Source: an uncultured Lachnospiraceae bacterium (lineage in GTDB: Bacteria; Bacillota; Clostridia; Lachnospirales; Lachnospiraceae). Taken from it: a stretch of 24,475 nucleotides of DNA. Below the pieces are notes generated by a model. That model ran no database searches and was not told the origin of the DNA. It saw only the letters and a program-made list of their open reading frames with translations. How positions within the stretch are numbered: the stretch's first letter is position 1; each line of letters begins with the position of its first letter. The translations under genes and the position numbers were made by a program. The stretch lies in contig CAJUPI010000048.1 of assembly GCA_910588125.1 (NCBI GenBank), forward strand, positions 1 to 24,475. Reading direction: 5' to 3'. Positions 14,725-22,861 of this stretch are shown here, piece after piece.

Positions 14725-16155
14725 ATGGAAGAGAGAAAATACCGCCTGGAGCATGATGCGATCGGAGAAAAGGAAGTGCCGGCAGAGGTTTATTATGGGA
14801 TACAGACTCTTCGCGCTTATGAGAATTTTTATATTACGGGGCTGAAGATGCACCCGGAGATGATTAACAGTGTGGCCCAGATAAAAAAGGCGGCGGCAAT
14901 TACCAATTTTGAGGTGGGGGAGCTGGATAAGCGGATTGTAAACGCGATTGTGCAGGCGTGCGACGAGATCATTTCCGGAAAGTGGCACGATCAGTTTATC
15001 GTAGATCCCATTCAGGGGGGCGCAGGAACCTCATTGAATATGAACGCCAACGAGGTGATTGCCAATCGAGCGATTGAAATCCTCGGTGGCCAGAAGGGAG
15101 ATTACCGTGTGGTAAACCCGAATGATCATGTGAATTTCGGACAATCCACGAATGATGTATTTCCATCCTGCGGGAAGATGGCGGTGCTCAAGCTGATAAG
15201 TAAGGCCCAGGAACAGCTGCATCGTCTGGAAGCGGCATTGATGGAGAAATCCAAAGAATTTGACTCCGTTATCAAAATGGGAAGGACCCAGTTGCAGGAT
15301 GCGGTGCCGATCCGCCTAGGACAGGAATTTCATGCCTATGCCTCGGCGATCCGGCGGGATATCCGGCGTTTTGACAACGCAAAGGAGGAGATAAAGAGCT
15401 TAAACCTGGGCGGGACTGCGATCGGAACCGGCCTGAACGCCGACGTACAGTATTTTAAGCGGGTGGTTAAAAATATGTCCACCCTGACGGGTCAGGATCT
15501 GGTGCAATCGTATGATATGATTGATGCCACACAGAATCTTGACAGCTATGCCAGCGTTTCCGGTATCGTGAAGAGCTGCGCCATCAACCTGTCCAAGATG
15601 TCCAATGATCTTCGCCTGATGTCCTCCGGCCCGCGCACCGGTTTTGGAGAGATTAATCTTCCGGCCAGACAGAATGGCTCTTCCATCATGCCAGGCAAGA
15701 TTAATCCGGTGATTCCGGAAGTAGTAAACCAGGTGGCTTTTAATATCATCGGCAATGATGTGACGATCACGATGGCAGCAGAGGCAGGGCAGCTAGAGCT
15801 GAATGCCTTCGAGCCAATCATTTTCTATAATCTGTTTCAGTCGATCGAGACGCTGACCTTTGCAGTAAAGACGCTGATTGACAATTGTATCGTGGGGATC
15901 ACGGCAAACGAGGAGCATTGCCGTCGGATGGTGGAGGAAAGTATTGGGATTATCACGGCAATCTGCCCCTATGTGGGTTATGAGCCGGCTTCGAATATCG
16001 CCAAAGAAGCTCTGCGGACCGGACGATCGGTGCGGGATCTGATCCTGGAGCGGGGATTGATGGATGAGGAGCAGTTAAACACGATTCTCGATCCTTATAC
16101 GATGACAGAGCCGGGGATTCTGGGAAAGGATCCGATGGCGAAGCTGAGAGAGTAA
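14725..16155 (+). CDS. aspA: Aspartate ammonia-lyase
   Basis: This cytosolic enzyme splits L-aspartate into fumarate and ammonia; in anaerobes it feeds fumarate respiration or nitrogen metabolism. It belongs to the aspartase/fumarase superfamily. Visible are GTSLNMNANEV (101-111), GQSTNDVFP (139-147), GRTQLQDAVP (186-195) and the catalytic loop GSSIMPGKINP (318-328, Ser320). The Gln of GRTQLQDA is the aspartase form, where fumarases have GRTHLQDA, so aspartase is preferred over fumC. At 476 residues it is full length. GGGAGGAAG precedes the ATG. It is transcribed away from a LysR gene that probably controls it. Confidence 0.94.
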   Translation: MEERKYRLEHDAIGEKEVPAEVYYGIQTLRAYENFYITGLKMHPEMINSVAQIKKAAAITNFEVGELDKRIVNAIVQACDEIISGKWHDQFIVDPIQGGAGTSLNMNANEVIANRAIEILGGQKGDYRVVNPNDHVNFGQSTNDVFPSCGKMAVLKLISKAQEQLHRLEAALMEKSKEFDSVIKMGRTQLQDAVPIRLGQEFHAYASAIRRDIRRFDNAKEEIKSLNLGGTAIGTGLNADVQYFKRVVKNMSTLTGQDLVQSYDMIDATQNLDSYASVSGIVKSCAINLSKMSNDLRLMSSGPRTGFGEINLPARQNGSSIMPGKINPVIPEVVNQVAFNIIGNDVTITMAAEAGQLELNAFEPIIFYNLFQSIETLTFAVKTLIDNCIVGITANEEHCRRMVEESIGIITAICPYVGYEPASNIAKEALRTGRSVRDLILERGLMDEEQLNTILDPYTMTEPGILGKDPMAKLRE

Positions 16156-16230
16156 GAAGTATCCCAAAGGTGCCGGTACATAAGTTATAGCAGCCATTCC
16201 GGATGGATATGAAAAATTTGCCGGCGGTTC

Positions 16231-16259
16231 TTGATTTTGTCGAACAATAAGACTATAAT
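16231..16259 (+). promoter_or_regulatory. Promoter of ilvE
   Basis: TTGATT (16231-16236) and perfect TATAAT (16254-16259) are 17 bases apart. This places the transcription start near 16266 and rules out the longer frame that would begin with the TTG of the -35. Confidence 0.75.
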
Positions 16260-16302
16260 GGGTTTCAAAGAATTGGGAACTGACCAGAATGGAGGCAAAT
16301 TT

Positions 16303-17328
16303 ATGGAAAAGAAGAATCTGGATTGGAGCAATATCGGTTTTAGTTATATGGTCACCGATAAGCGTTATGTGGCAAACTATAAGGATGGGGAGTGGAGCGA
16401 GGGGGAGCTGACCTCTGATTCCAATATTGCGTTAAATGAATGTGCAGGCATTTTGCAGTATTGTCAGGAATGCTTTGAGGGCCTGAAAGCATATACGACG
16501 GCAGATGGCAGCGTAGTTACCTTTCGCCCGGATTTGAACGCTGAGCGGATGATGGATTCGGCGGCCTGGCTGGAGATGCCGCCATTTCCCAAAGAGAGAT
16601 TTCTGGAAGCAGTGGATCAGGTGGTCCGTGCCAATTATGCCTGGGTACCGCCGTATGGCAGCGGGGCGACGTTATATCTGCGTCCGTATATGTTCGCATC
16701 CGGACCGGTGATTGGGGTAAAGCCGTCGGCAGAATACCAGTTTCGTCTGTTTGGAACCCCGGTCGGCCCGTATTTTAAAGGAGGGGCAAAACCCCTGACC
16801 CTCTGTGTCAGTGATTTTGACCGGGCAGCGCCTCATGGTACTGGCCATATCAAGGCTGGGCTAAACTATGCGATGAGCCTTCATGCTTCGGTCCTGGCTC
16901 ACGAAGCAGGCTATGATGAGAACCTGTTTCCGGATTCTGCAACCCGTACTTATGTGGAGGAGACCGGCGGCGCCAACTTTTTGTTTATCACCAGAGATCA
17001 TGAAGTGGTGACTCCTCAGTCCCATTCCATTTTGCCATCCATTACCCGCCGTTCCCTGGTATATGTGGCAGAGCATTATCTCGGACTGAAGGTGACACAG
17101 CGCCCGGTGAAGCTGTCAGAGTTAGCTGACTTTGCTGAGTGCGGACTGTGCGGCACGGCAGCGGTGATCTCCCCGGTAGGTAAGATTGTGGATCACGGAA
17201 AAGAGATCTGCTTTGCCAGTGGTATGAATGAGATGGGTGAGATCACGAAAAAGCTGTATGATACCTTGACCGGGATTCAGATGGGTACTGTTAAGGCGCC
17301 GGAGGGCTGGATTCGCAAGATTATGTAA
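16303..17328 (+). CDS. ilvE: Branched-chain amino acid aminotransferase
   Basis: This PLP-dependent fold-type IV enzyme transfers amino groups between glutamate and the keto acids of valine, leucine and isoleucine. The sequence fits the BCAT group related to eukaryotic enzymes: CFEGLKAY (57-64), FRPDLNAERM, catalytic lysine K184 in GHIKAGLNYA, and RTYVEETGGANF (215-226). The ATG at 16303 gives 341 residues and has GGAGG 7 bases upstream. It has its own promoter after aspA and a terminator behind it, so it is a single-gene unit. It works in the same pathway as ilvN and ilvC 15 kb away. Confidence 0.95.
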   Translation: MEKKNLDWSNIGFSYMVTDKRYVANYKDGEWSEGELTSDSNIALNECAGILQYCQECFEGLKAYTTADGSVVTFRPDLNAERMMDSAAWLEMPPFPKERFLEAVDQVVRANYAWVPPYGSGATLYLRPYMFASGPVIGVKPSAEYQFRLFGTPVGPYFKGGAKPLTLCVSDFDRAAPHGTGHIKAGLNYAMSLHASVLAHEAGYDENLFPDSATRTYVEETGGANFLFITRDHEVVTPQSHSILPSITRRSLVYVAEHYLGLKVTQRPVKLSELADFAECGLCGTAAVISPVGKIVDHGKEICFASGMNEMGEITKKLYDTLTGIQMGTVKAPEGWIRKIM

Positions 17329-17332
17329 GGAC

Positions 17333-17391
17333 GTCCCCACCTTAGTGAATTAAGGAGTTCAAGATTCGCTGAGGGGGTTGGGATATTTTTT
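17333..17391 (+). terminator. Terminator of ilvE
   Basis: GTCCCCACCTTAGTGAAT pairs with ATTCGCTGAGGGGGTTGGGA over a long imperfect stem, followed by TATTTTTTG. It is well placed just behind the ilvE stop. Confidence 0.7.
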
Positions 17392-17501
17392 GAAAGGTAC
17401 GCCTTGGAGGGAGGAGGGGGACAGCGAAGCCTGTCAGGATCTTTTTCCTCCACGGCTGTGTACTGGCAGTAAATAGCAGGGAAAAGCAAGGAAAAATTCT
17501 G

Positions 17502-17530
17502 TTGACAATTGTTTGCCAGGGTGATAAAAT
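17502..17530 (+). promoter_or_regulatory. Promoter of ssrA
   Basis: Perfect TTGACA (17502-17507), 17-base spacer, TAAAAT (17525-17530) with a TG one base before it (extended -10). Transcription should begin near 17537, so about 27 bases of leader are removed to make the mature 5' end. Confidence 0.85.
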
Positions 17531-17563
17531 GAAAGATACCATTCAGTCGTGGTGATCCAGTAA

Positions 17564-17900
17564 GGGGTTGTACTGGTTTCGACGGGGGTCATGCAGCTGG
17601 TGAAGCTATCCGCATGCGGTGCGTGAAACGGCAAAATTAAAATTAAACGCTGAAGATAATTTAGCATACGCAGCTTAATTGCTGCTGTCAGCCTTAGTGC
17701 ACTCACACATTAAGAATCTGGCATCGACTTTGTGAGAAACGACGTATATTAAGCTTTGCGTATACGGGCGTATGATGAAGCTACTGAAGCCATAAGGGTG
17801 TCTGTTCCCGTATGGCAGAGGGAATGCGAAAGAACGGACTATGATAGTAGAAGAACAGGGAATTGATTTTCGGACAGGGGTTCGATTCCCCTCAGCTCCA
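17564..17900 (+). ncRNA. ssrA: Transfer-messenger RNA (tmRNA)
   Basis: tmRNA enters stalled ribosomes like alanyl-tRNA and then acts as mRNA for a degradation tag. The acceptor stem is formed by GGGGTTG (17564-17570) and CAGCTCC (17893-17899), with A at 17900. TACTGGTTTCGACGGGG and GGGGTTCGATTCCCCT mark the tRNA-like ends. CCA is not encoded. The tag frame begins at GCA 17631 and ends at TAA 17676-17678, giving AKLKLNAEDNLAYAA. The small-molecule partner gene smpB and rnr lie upstream in the same window. A strong terminator follows. Confidence 0.97.
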
Positions 17901-17904
17901 CTAA

Positions 17905-17957
17905 AACACCGTAAATTCAAGATTTTATTGAAAATCAAGGATTTGCGGTGCTTTTTA
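17905..17957 (+). terminator. Terminator of ssrA
   Basis: ACACCGTAAATTC pairs with ATTTGCGGTGC, with inner pairing of GATTTTATTGAAAATC, and CTTTTTATAT follows. It ends the ssrA transcript before the AT-rich downstream gene. Confidence 0.85.
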
Positions 17958-18056
17958 TATTTATGATTTACCTGATAATTATTCTTCATAATTGGGAAGA
18001 CGGGAGAATAATACTTGAAAGGATTGCAGGATTTATTGATTTTGTGAAAGGATATT

Positions 18057-18827
18057 ATGGATAATTTAGAAAAAATAGCAGTTTTAATTGATGCAGATAA
18101 TACTCAGCTATCAAAACTGGAAGATGTGATACGAGAGGTTTCTAAACATGGACGTATCGTGGTAAAAAGGGCTTATGGAAACTGGAAAAAGGAGACTCTG
18201 AAAAATTGGGAAAATGAATTAAAACGTTTGGCCATAAAAGCTGAGCAGCAGTTCGATTATGTTTCGGGGAAAAATGCTACGGATATAGCATTGGTAATTG
18301 ATGCAGTGAATTTGTTACATAAAGGTTTGTATGATGCATTTGTTATTGTGGCAAGTGACAGCGACTATACACCACTGGCAATAAATTTGCATGAATCAGG
18401 AGTTTACGTAATGGGTGTGGGGGAACAGAAAACTCCAGAATCATTCAAAAATAGTTGTGATGAATTTGTTTTTTTAGAGAACATATCCGGCAAAGTAACG
18501 GAATCACAAAACGATAATATAGCATTTGAACATAAAACAAAAAGCAAAGAAACGAAAGCTATAAGGGAAGAAAGTCAAAATATTGACGCCATACATAATT
18601 TATTAAAAATTGCAGCAGATACGTATCAGGATGATGAAGGTTATGTTAATGTAAGCGCCGCCGGAGCATATATAAAAAGAGCCAAACCTGATTTTGATGC
18701 AAGAACATTTGGTTATACTAAATTGCCAGATTTAATAAAGGATTTCCCGGAAAAATACAAAATAAAGAGATATCCCGGCAAGGGAACCGTTACTATTGTC
18801 GCTTACAAATGTATAGAGAAAAGGTAA
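18057..18827 (+). CDS. NYN-domain putative ribonuclease with OST-HTH domain
   Basis: Residues 5-140 form a NYN (PIN-like) domain with the acidic residues of the metal-dependent nuclease site: D12 and D14 in LIDADN, D76 and D82 in NATDIALVIDA, D101 and D103 in ASDSDYTPL. After a charged linker (145-175), residues 178-250 resemble an OST-HTH/LOTUS RNA-binding domain (GYVNVSAAGAYIKRAKPDFDARTFGYTKLPDLIKDFP). This architecture (LabA/limkain-like) is known in bacteria, but its substrates are largely unknown. The gene is clearly AT-richer than its neighbours (16 G/C in its first 60 bases) and lies just behind ssrA, a common integration site. GAAAGGA precedes the ATG. It appears to be a single-gene unit. 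Confidence 0.88.
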   Translation: MDNLEKIAVLIDADNTQLSKLEDVIREVSKHGRIVVKRAYGNWKKETLKNWENELKRLAIKAEQQFDYVSGKNATDIALVIDAVNLLHKGLYDAFVIVASDSDYTPLAINLHESGVYVMGVGEQKTPESFKNSCDEFVFLENISGKVTESQNDNIAFEHKTKSKETKAIREESQNIDAIHNLLKIAADTYQDDEGYVNVSAAGAYIKRAKPDFDARTFGYTKLPDLIKDFPEKYKIKRYPGKGTVTIVAYKCIEKR

Positions 18828-18898
18828 TAACCCCTTTCCCCAATACCCTGTGCATGAGATACAAAACAATCGATGTATCATAGGAGCCAAAATACCAT

Positions 18899-20608
18899 TT
18901 AATACCAACTATCCAGCTCATGAAACGTTACTGCCGGTTCGTCCCCCCAATGTCCGGTATTCCCCTGGAATTCGACAGAGAAGCCGCTGCCGTCCTCATT
19001 GACCGTTACCTTTGCGCCCCGGCCTAACAGATAATAATAAGCGCTGCCGACAGTCATTTCCTGAATATAATTTGGCAGAGAATAGTCGCCGAACCGGGTA
19101 TAGGAATTTACATAACGGTAGATGGGAAGATAGAGCTGGCAGAGAATCTCATCGGTGCCGTCACGTCGTATGGTATACCAGGTGCCTTTATATTCCTGCC
19201 ATTGTTCACAAAGCTTTTCGTAGGCCGGCCCCCACTTTTCATATTGCTGCAGGGTCAGATTCCAGGGCTCATATTGGAACATATAGATCATGCGTGCTTC
19301 TAAAAGCCGTGTTTCCAGTTCGTCCGTATCCATAGTCCAGGGCTCATAAAATTGAGGCTCAGGAAAGGAAAAGCCATATACTCCGCCTTGCAGGAGGACA
19401 TGGGGAAATAAAAGATTTTCCCCACAGATTCCGACCGGAGTGAGATGATTTAATTCTTCTTGTTCCCGGAACATTCGGCTCACCGTTTCACAGAAAGCGC
19501 CGGCCTTTTCCATATCCGGGTAATACAGGATACCGCATTGTTTTCTCTGGTAGCTGCCATATTCGGTTTTTCCGCAGGCCAGACCGTATTGATCGGCATA
19601 ATATTCTAAAAGCAGTGGGCTATAATCCTCGCTTACTTGGTAGGAACGGTCGTTTTCCAGATATGTCACATCAGCCGTGATCAGAAGCTCAGGGTGGGAA
19701 AATGCGTGAAGAGTGTAGCGGAATTTTCCGCTTGCCAGCTTTTCTGTTTTCCTGGGGCTGGAAAATTCGGTTCCTGGATATTGTTTTTTCATGTATTGGA
19801 TAAGATATTGACGGCCGCCTTCTCTCTTATATAAAATATCCATGGGAATCAGCAGGCAGATAAAGAGAATACCTGCCACCAGCAGTTTTTGGTAAAACCG
19901 TTGCTTTTTCTCATATAAAAGCTGCTGTTGCGCGGCCAGAAGCGCCTTTTTTTGATGTTCCAACGCCTGATAGAGGCATTTCCAAAGCTTTTGCAGGTCT
20001 CCCTGGTATTCTCTTTCTGCTTCTTCATATTCCTGAAAGCCATAGGCGTCCCAGAAAAGCAGCTTCATTTCATCGCCGCCATAGTAAAATTTGCGGTCGA
20101 TATTTTGGGTGAGAAATTGCACAATCCGGGGATCCCATCGAATATCCTGAAAATCTTCCGAGGACAGATAATCCCGCCACCATGCAAGTACCTGTGGGTT
20201 TTTGTAAGGGCTTTGGGTTTCTTCCCAGTGTTTTTGGAAGGTATCAAGGAGTTTTTGCTGCCTTTTTTGATTGTTGGCAAAATAGGAGAGAAGCTCCGGG
20301 GAATCCTCCGGCTGTGGCAAGTCTTCTTGTTGCGGGAAATCCCTTGGCAGTTGAAGCTCGTCCGGTTGCTGAGAGGGCTCTGGTTGCCGGGAATTTTTCT
20401 GCTGGCTTAGGCTTTCCGCAGCGGATTCCGAATGCTCCAGGGATGCGTTTTTCGCATAGGCAAGCGCTTCCTGATAGGCTTGATAGAGCCGTTCAAATTC
20501 TTCTGGTTTTTCTTCTGGATGAAATATTTTACTTTGGGCAGCATATGCTTTTTTTATGGTTTTTCTGTCAGTGGTGGGTGAAATGTCCAGTATTTCCCAT
20601 ATGTTCAT
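18899..20608 (-). CDS. Membrane-anchored J-domain-like protein (HPE variant)
   Basis: Residues 1-52 resemble a J domain (NIWEILDISPTTDRKTIKKAYAAQSKIFHPE...FERLYQAYQEALAYA), but the invariant HPD reads HPE (30-32). A Gln/Pro/Glu-rich linker (about 56-105) and a charged helical region with probable coiled coil (about 190-240) lead to one membrane segment (about 242-260, LLVAGILFICLLIPMDILY) with KK before it. About 310 Tyr-rich residues follow, probably outside the cell; this part is not recognised. The ATG at 20608 starts exactly at the J domain; a TTG 14 codons upstream has no ribosome site. It follows an HscC-like Hsp70 gene, recalling E. coli DjlB/DjlC, the membrane J partners of HscC. Confidence 0.8.
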   Translation of the reverse strand: MNIWEILDISPTTDRKTIKKAYAAQSKIFHPEEKPEEFERLYQAYQEALAYAKNASLEHSESAAESLSQQKNSRQPEPSQQPDELQLPRDFPQQEDLPQPEDSPELLSYFANNQKRQQKLLDTFQKHWEETQSPYKNPQVLAWWRDYLSSEDFQDIRWDPRIVQFLTQNIDRKFYYGGDEMKLLFWDAYGFQEYEEAEREYQGDLQKLWKCLYQALEHQKKALLAAQQQLLYEKKQRFYQKLLVAGILFICLLIPMDILYKREGGRQYLIQYMKKQYPGTEFSSPRKTEKLASGKFRYTLHAFSHPELLITADVTYLENDRSYQVSEDYSPLLLEYYADQYGLACGKTEYGSYQRKQCGILYYPDMEKAGAFCETVSRMFREQEELNHLTPVGICGENLLFPHVLLQGGVYGFSFPEPQFYEPWTMDTDELETRLLEARMIYMFQYEPWNLTLQQYEKWGPAYEKLCEQWQEYKGTWYTIRRDGTDEILCQLYLPIYRYVNSYTRFGDYSLPNYIQEMTVGSAYYYLLGRGAKVTVNEDGSGFSVEFQGNTGHWGDEPAVTFHELDSWY

Positions 20609-20655
20609 GCAGAGCAGGTATTCCTTTCTTTTTATTTCCGCGAGGGTCAAATACC

Positions 20656-20790
20656 CAATGTCATTAAGTTGATTTTCTCAGAAGGTACGCCATGGAAAAA
20701 GGAGCGGAAAGAGGCCGGAAATGGCCTGTTGTTTTTTCCGGTTTCGGAATCAAGAATTCCTAAAATCTCTGATTAGAATTAAACTTAATG
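20656..20790 (+). repeat. Dispersed palindromic repeat, copy C (complete)
   Basis: The left end (CATTAAGTTGATTTTCTCAG from 20662) and the reverse complement of the right end (CATTAAGTTTAATTCTAATC, from 20790) form imperfect terminal inverted repeats. Inner hairpins are GGCCGGAAATGGCC (20713-20726) and GGAATCAAGAATTCC (20746-20760). It fills most of the gap between the Hsp70 and J-like genes. It shares its first 15 bases and general layout with copy A, and its end with copy B. No coding potential is seen; MITE-like or REP-like. Confidence 0.7.
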
Positions 20791-20803
20791 GCTTTGGAAC
20801 AGT

Positions 20804-22480
20804 CTATAGGCCCTCTAAGTGGTCAAATAATTTTTCAGTGATTCGCAGGTAATTGATGATTTGCTGATCATTTTGAGTCCGGATGGCATTTTGAAGCTGC
20901 TGGATCGCATCGGCAACCTGCTGCCGTCTCGGGCCGAGAAGCTGAGCAAACAGCCGCTCGCCTCTGGCTAAGGCCAACCGGGTCCGGATTCCGCCGGGCG
21001 GCATCAGCTTGTAGGCCTGCAGTGCTTCCAGCCGTTCGTTGAGTTCGGCGTCTGACATTCGGAAACGATCGCTGGTCAGCACTTTTTTCTTTACCTGCTT
21101 TTTTTGATGGTCTGTCACCTCAACCTCCAGAATCCCATTGATATCATAGGAGAAGCATACCTCAATATCCGCATGATTGGCAGGAACCGGCAAGATATCC
21201 ATCTCTATGGAGCCCAGCTTGATGTTGTCGTGGCAATAATAAGCCTCTCCCTGGAAGATTCCGACAGAAATGTGGGTCTGTCCATCATAAACATTGGTAA
21301 AATGGCCTGTTTTTGAGCAGGGAAGAATGCTGTTCCGCTCAATGAGAGGCGAGAGAATCGGCTTATTTGCGTCCGCATGGTTTACCACGTTCGTTCCCAG
21401 GGTAAAAGGGCAGATATCTGTCAGGACGAGATCCCGGATGTCTTGCCTGCGTTCTTTGATTCCGGCATAGATTCCGGCGCCGACAGCGACGATTTCATCC
21501 GGCGAGCCAATCATACAGGGTTTTCTCTGGAAAAAGTTCTGCAGGTACAAGGAGACAACCGGCATTTTGGAGGAACCGCCTACTAAGACGATTTCATCAA
21601 TATCTGCCATGAGCCGGCTGCTGTCTCGCAGTGCATTGGTGATTACCTGACGGATTCGATCAAAAATCCCCTGGCAGAGCCGGGCCAGCTCAATATTGGT
21701 CAGCGCTATGCTTTTGCCCCCGGCCTCCCAGACAAGCTCCGCCTGGCTTTGGCTGGTCAGCTGCTTTTTACAATCTTCCGCCAGCCTAAGGAGCGAAGCC
21801 TGTTGGATGGGATCCAGGTGATTGTAGTCCATCTGCTGTAGGGAACAGAATCTGCGGGCGATGATCGCATCGAAATCATCGCCGCCTAAATGGTTGTCAC
21901 CGCTCACGGCAATGATTTCGATCACATTGTCAAAATAATCGACAACGGAGACATCTAAAGTCCCGCCTCCAAAGTCAAAAACCAGATAGCAGCCCTCCTC
22001 CTTACCGCTTATCTGGCTGGCAGCCAGGGCAGCGGCGGAAGGCTCATTGACAAGACGTTCGACATGCAGGCCAGCCAGCCTTCCGGCTTCTTTGGTGGCA
22101 TATCGCTGATGGTCATTAAAATATGCCGGAACGCTGATAACAGCCTCCGTTACTTTCTCTCCTAAGAAGCGTTCGGCATCCTCTTTAAGTTGCCGCAAGA
22201 TAAAGGAAGATAGTTCCTGAGGCGTGAATGACTGCCCGGCCAGTAAAAATACTTTATTGGTCCCCATATAGCGTTTGAAAGAAGCGGCGGAGGCGGACGG
22301 GTGGGAGATGAGCCGTTCCTTTGCCACGGCTCCTACAAGAATTTTGCCGTCGTCATCAATGCTGACGGCGCTGGGGGTCAGAGCCTGTCCCAGTGAATTG
22401 GGGATGCGGATCGATTTTCCATCCTGACAAATGCATGCCAGGCTGTTGGTAGTTCCCAGATCAATTCCGATGATTGCCAT
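20804..22480 (-). CDS. hscC: Short Hsp70 chaperone, HscC-like
   Basis: This is an ATP-dependent Hsp70 of the small, specialised HscC type. The ATPase domain (about residues 1-350) has GIDLGTTNS (5-13), NEPSAAALA (145-153), the phosphate loop FDFGGGTLDVSVVD (168-181) and VLVGGSSKMP (298-307). A substrate-binding beta domain (about 355-475) begins LTDICPFTLGTNV, followed by a shortened helical lid. The 558 residues match HscC (about 556) rather than DnaK (about 610-640). DnaK itself would normally lie in a grpE-dnaK-dnaJ cluster. GGGAGG lies 9 bases before the ATG. It follows the HxlR gene by 29 bases, and the J-like membrane protein is next downstream. The symbol is by similarity of type. Confidence 0.88.
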   Translation of the reverse strand: MAIIGIDLGTTNSLACICQDGKSIRIPNSLGQALTPSAVSIDDDGKILVGAVAKERLISHPSASAASFKRYMGTNKVFLLAGQSFTPQELSSFILRQLKEDAERFLGEKVTEAVISVPAYFNDHQRYATKEAGRLAGLHVERLVNEPSAAALAASQISGKEEGCYLVFDFGGGTLDVSVVDYFDNVIEIIAVSGDNHLGGDDFDAIIARRFCSLQQMDYNHLDPIQQASLLRLAEDCKKQLTSQSQAELVWEAGGKSIALTNIELARLCQGIFDRIRQVITNALRDSSRLMADIDEIVLVGGSSKMPVVSLYLQNFFQRKPCMIGSPDEIVAVGAGIYAGIKERRQDIRDLVLTDICPFTLGTNVVNHADANKPILSPLIERNSILPCSKTGHFTNVYDGQTHISVGIFQGEAYYCHDNIKLGSIEMDILPVPANHADIEVCFSYDINGILEVEVTDHQKKQVKKKVLTSDRFRMSDAELNERLEALQAYKLMPPGGIRTRLALARGERLFAQLLGPRRQQVADAIQQLQNAIRTQNDQQIINYLRITEKLFDHLEGL

Positions 22481-22509
22481 TGTTTGCTGCCTCCCTCATT
22501 TCTTGGCCT

Positions 22510-22857
22510 TCATTTTTCTGCCCTTTTGATAGATTCTTTGTATTCTTCGCCCCAGCTCCCCATGGCATCCAGAATAGGCTTTAAGCTTTGGCCGAGCTTG
22601 GTAAGGGAATATTCCACTTTTGGGGGAACCTCCGGATATACGGTACGGTAAAGAAGGCCGCTGCTTTCCATAGAGCGCAATTGTGCGGTCAGCACCTTCT
22701 GGGACACGCCGCTGATAGATTTTTTCAGTTCGCCGAAGCGTTTGGTTCCTGGCAGCAGATCCCGGAGAATCAGGACCTTCCATTTGTCGCCAATCAAGGT
22801 TAAGGTGGTTTCGACCGGGCAGGCCGGCAGTTCTTTTTTGGGTGTTTGTTCGGTCAT
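22510..22857 (-). CDS. HxlR-family transcriptional regulator
   Basis: A small winged helix-turn-helix protein of 115 residues, with the HxlR pattern CPVETTLTLIGDKWKVLILRDLL...RFGELKKSISGVSQKVLTAQLRSMESSGLL. Cys13 sits at the N-terminal position used for thiol sensing in HypR/QorR/YodB-type members, so a redox or electrophile signal is possible but not shown. It starts 4 bases after the MATE stop codon, with its AGAGGAG ribosome site inside the MATE gene. It is therefore co-transcribed with the exporter and may control that operon. Confidence 0.93.
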   Translation of the reverse strand: MTEQTPKKELPACPVETTLTLIGDKWKVLILRDLLPGTKRFGELKKSISGVSQKVLTAQLRSMESSGLLYRTVYPEVPPKVEYSLTKLGQSLKPILDAMGSWGEEYKESIKRAEK

Positions 22858-22861
22858 TGGT

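Noticed and set aside
17390..17420. GAAAGGTACGCCTTGGA resembling GAAGGTACGCCATGGAAA of repeat copy C
   Set aside because: Similarity covers about 15 bases, and the flanks lack the CATTAAGTT ends; too short to call a fourth copy.
17877..17900. Possible attachment site at the 3' end of ssrA
   Set aside because: No second copy of the GTTCGATTCCCCTCAG segment and no integrase were seen in the rest of the window, so an island cannot be called.
17675..17989. Minus-strand frame across ssrA containing GAEGNRTPVRKS
   Set aside because: This is the well-known false protein read from the complement of the tRNA-like end of tmRNA.
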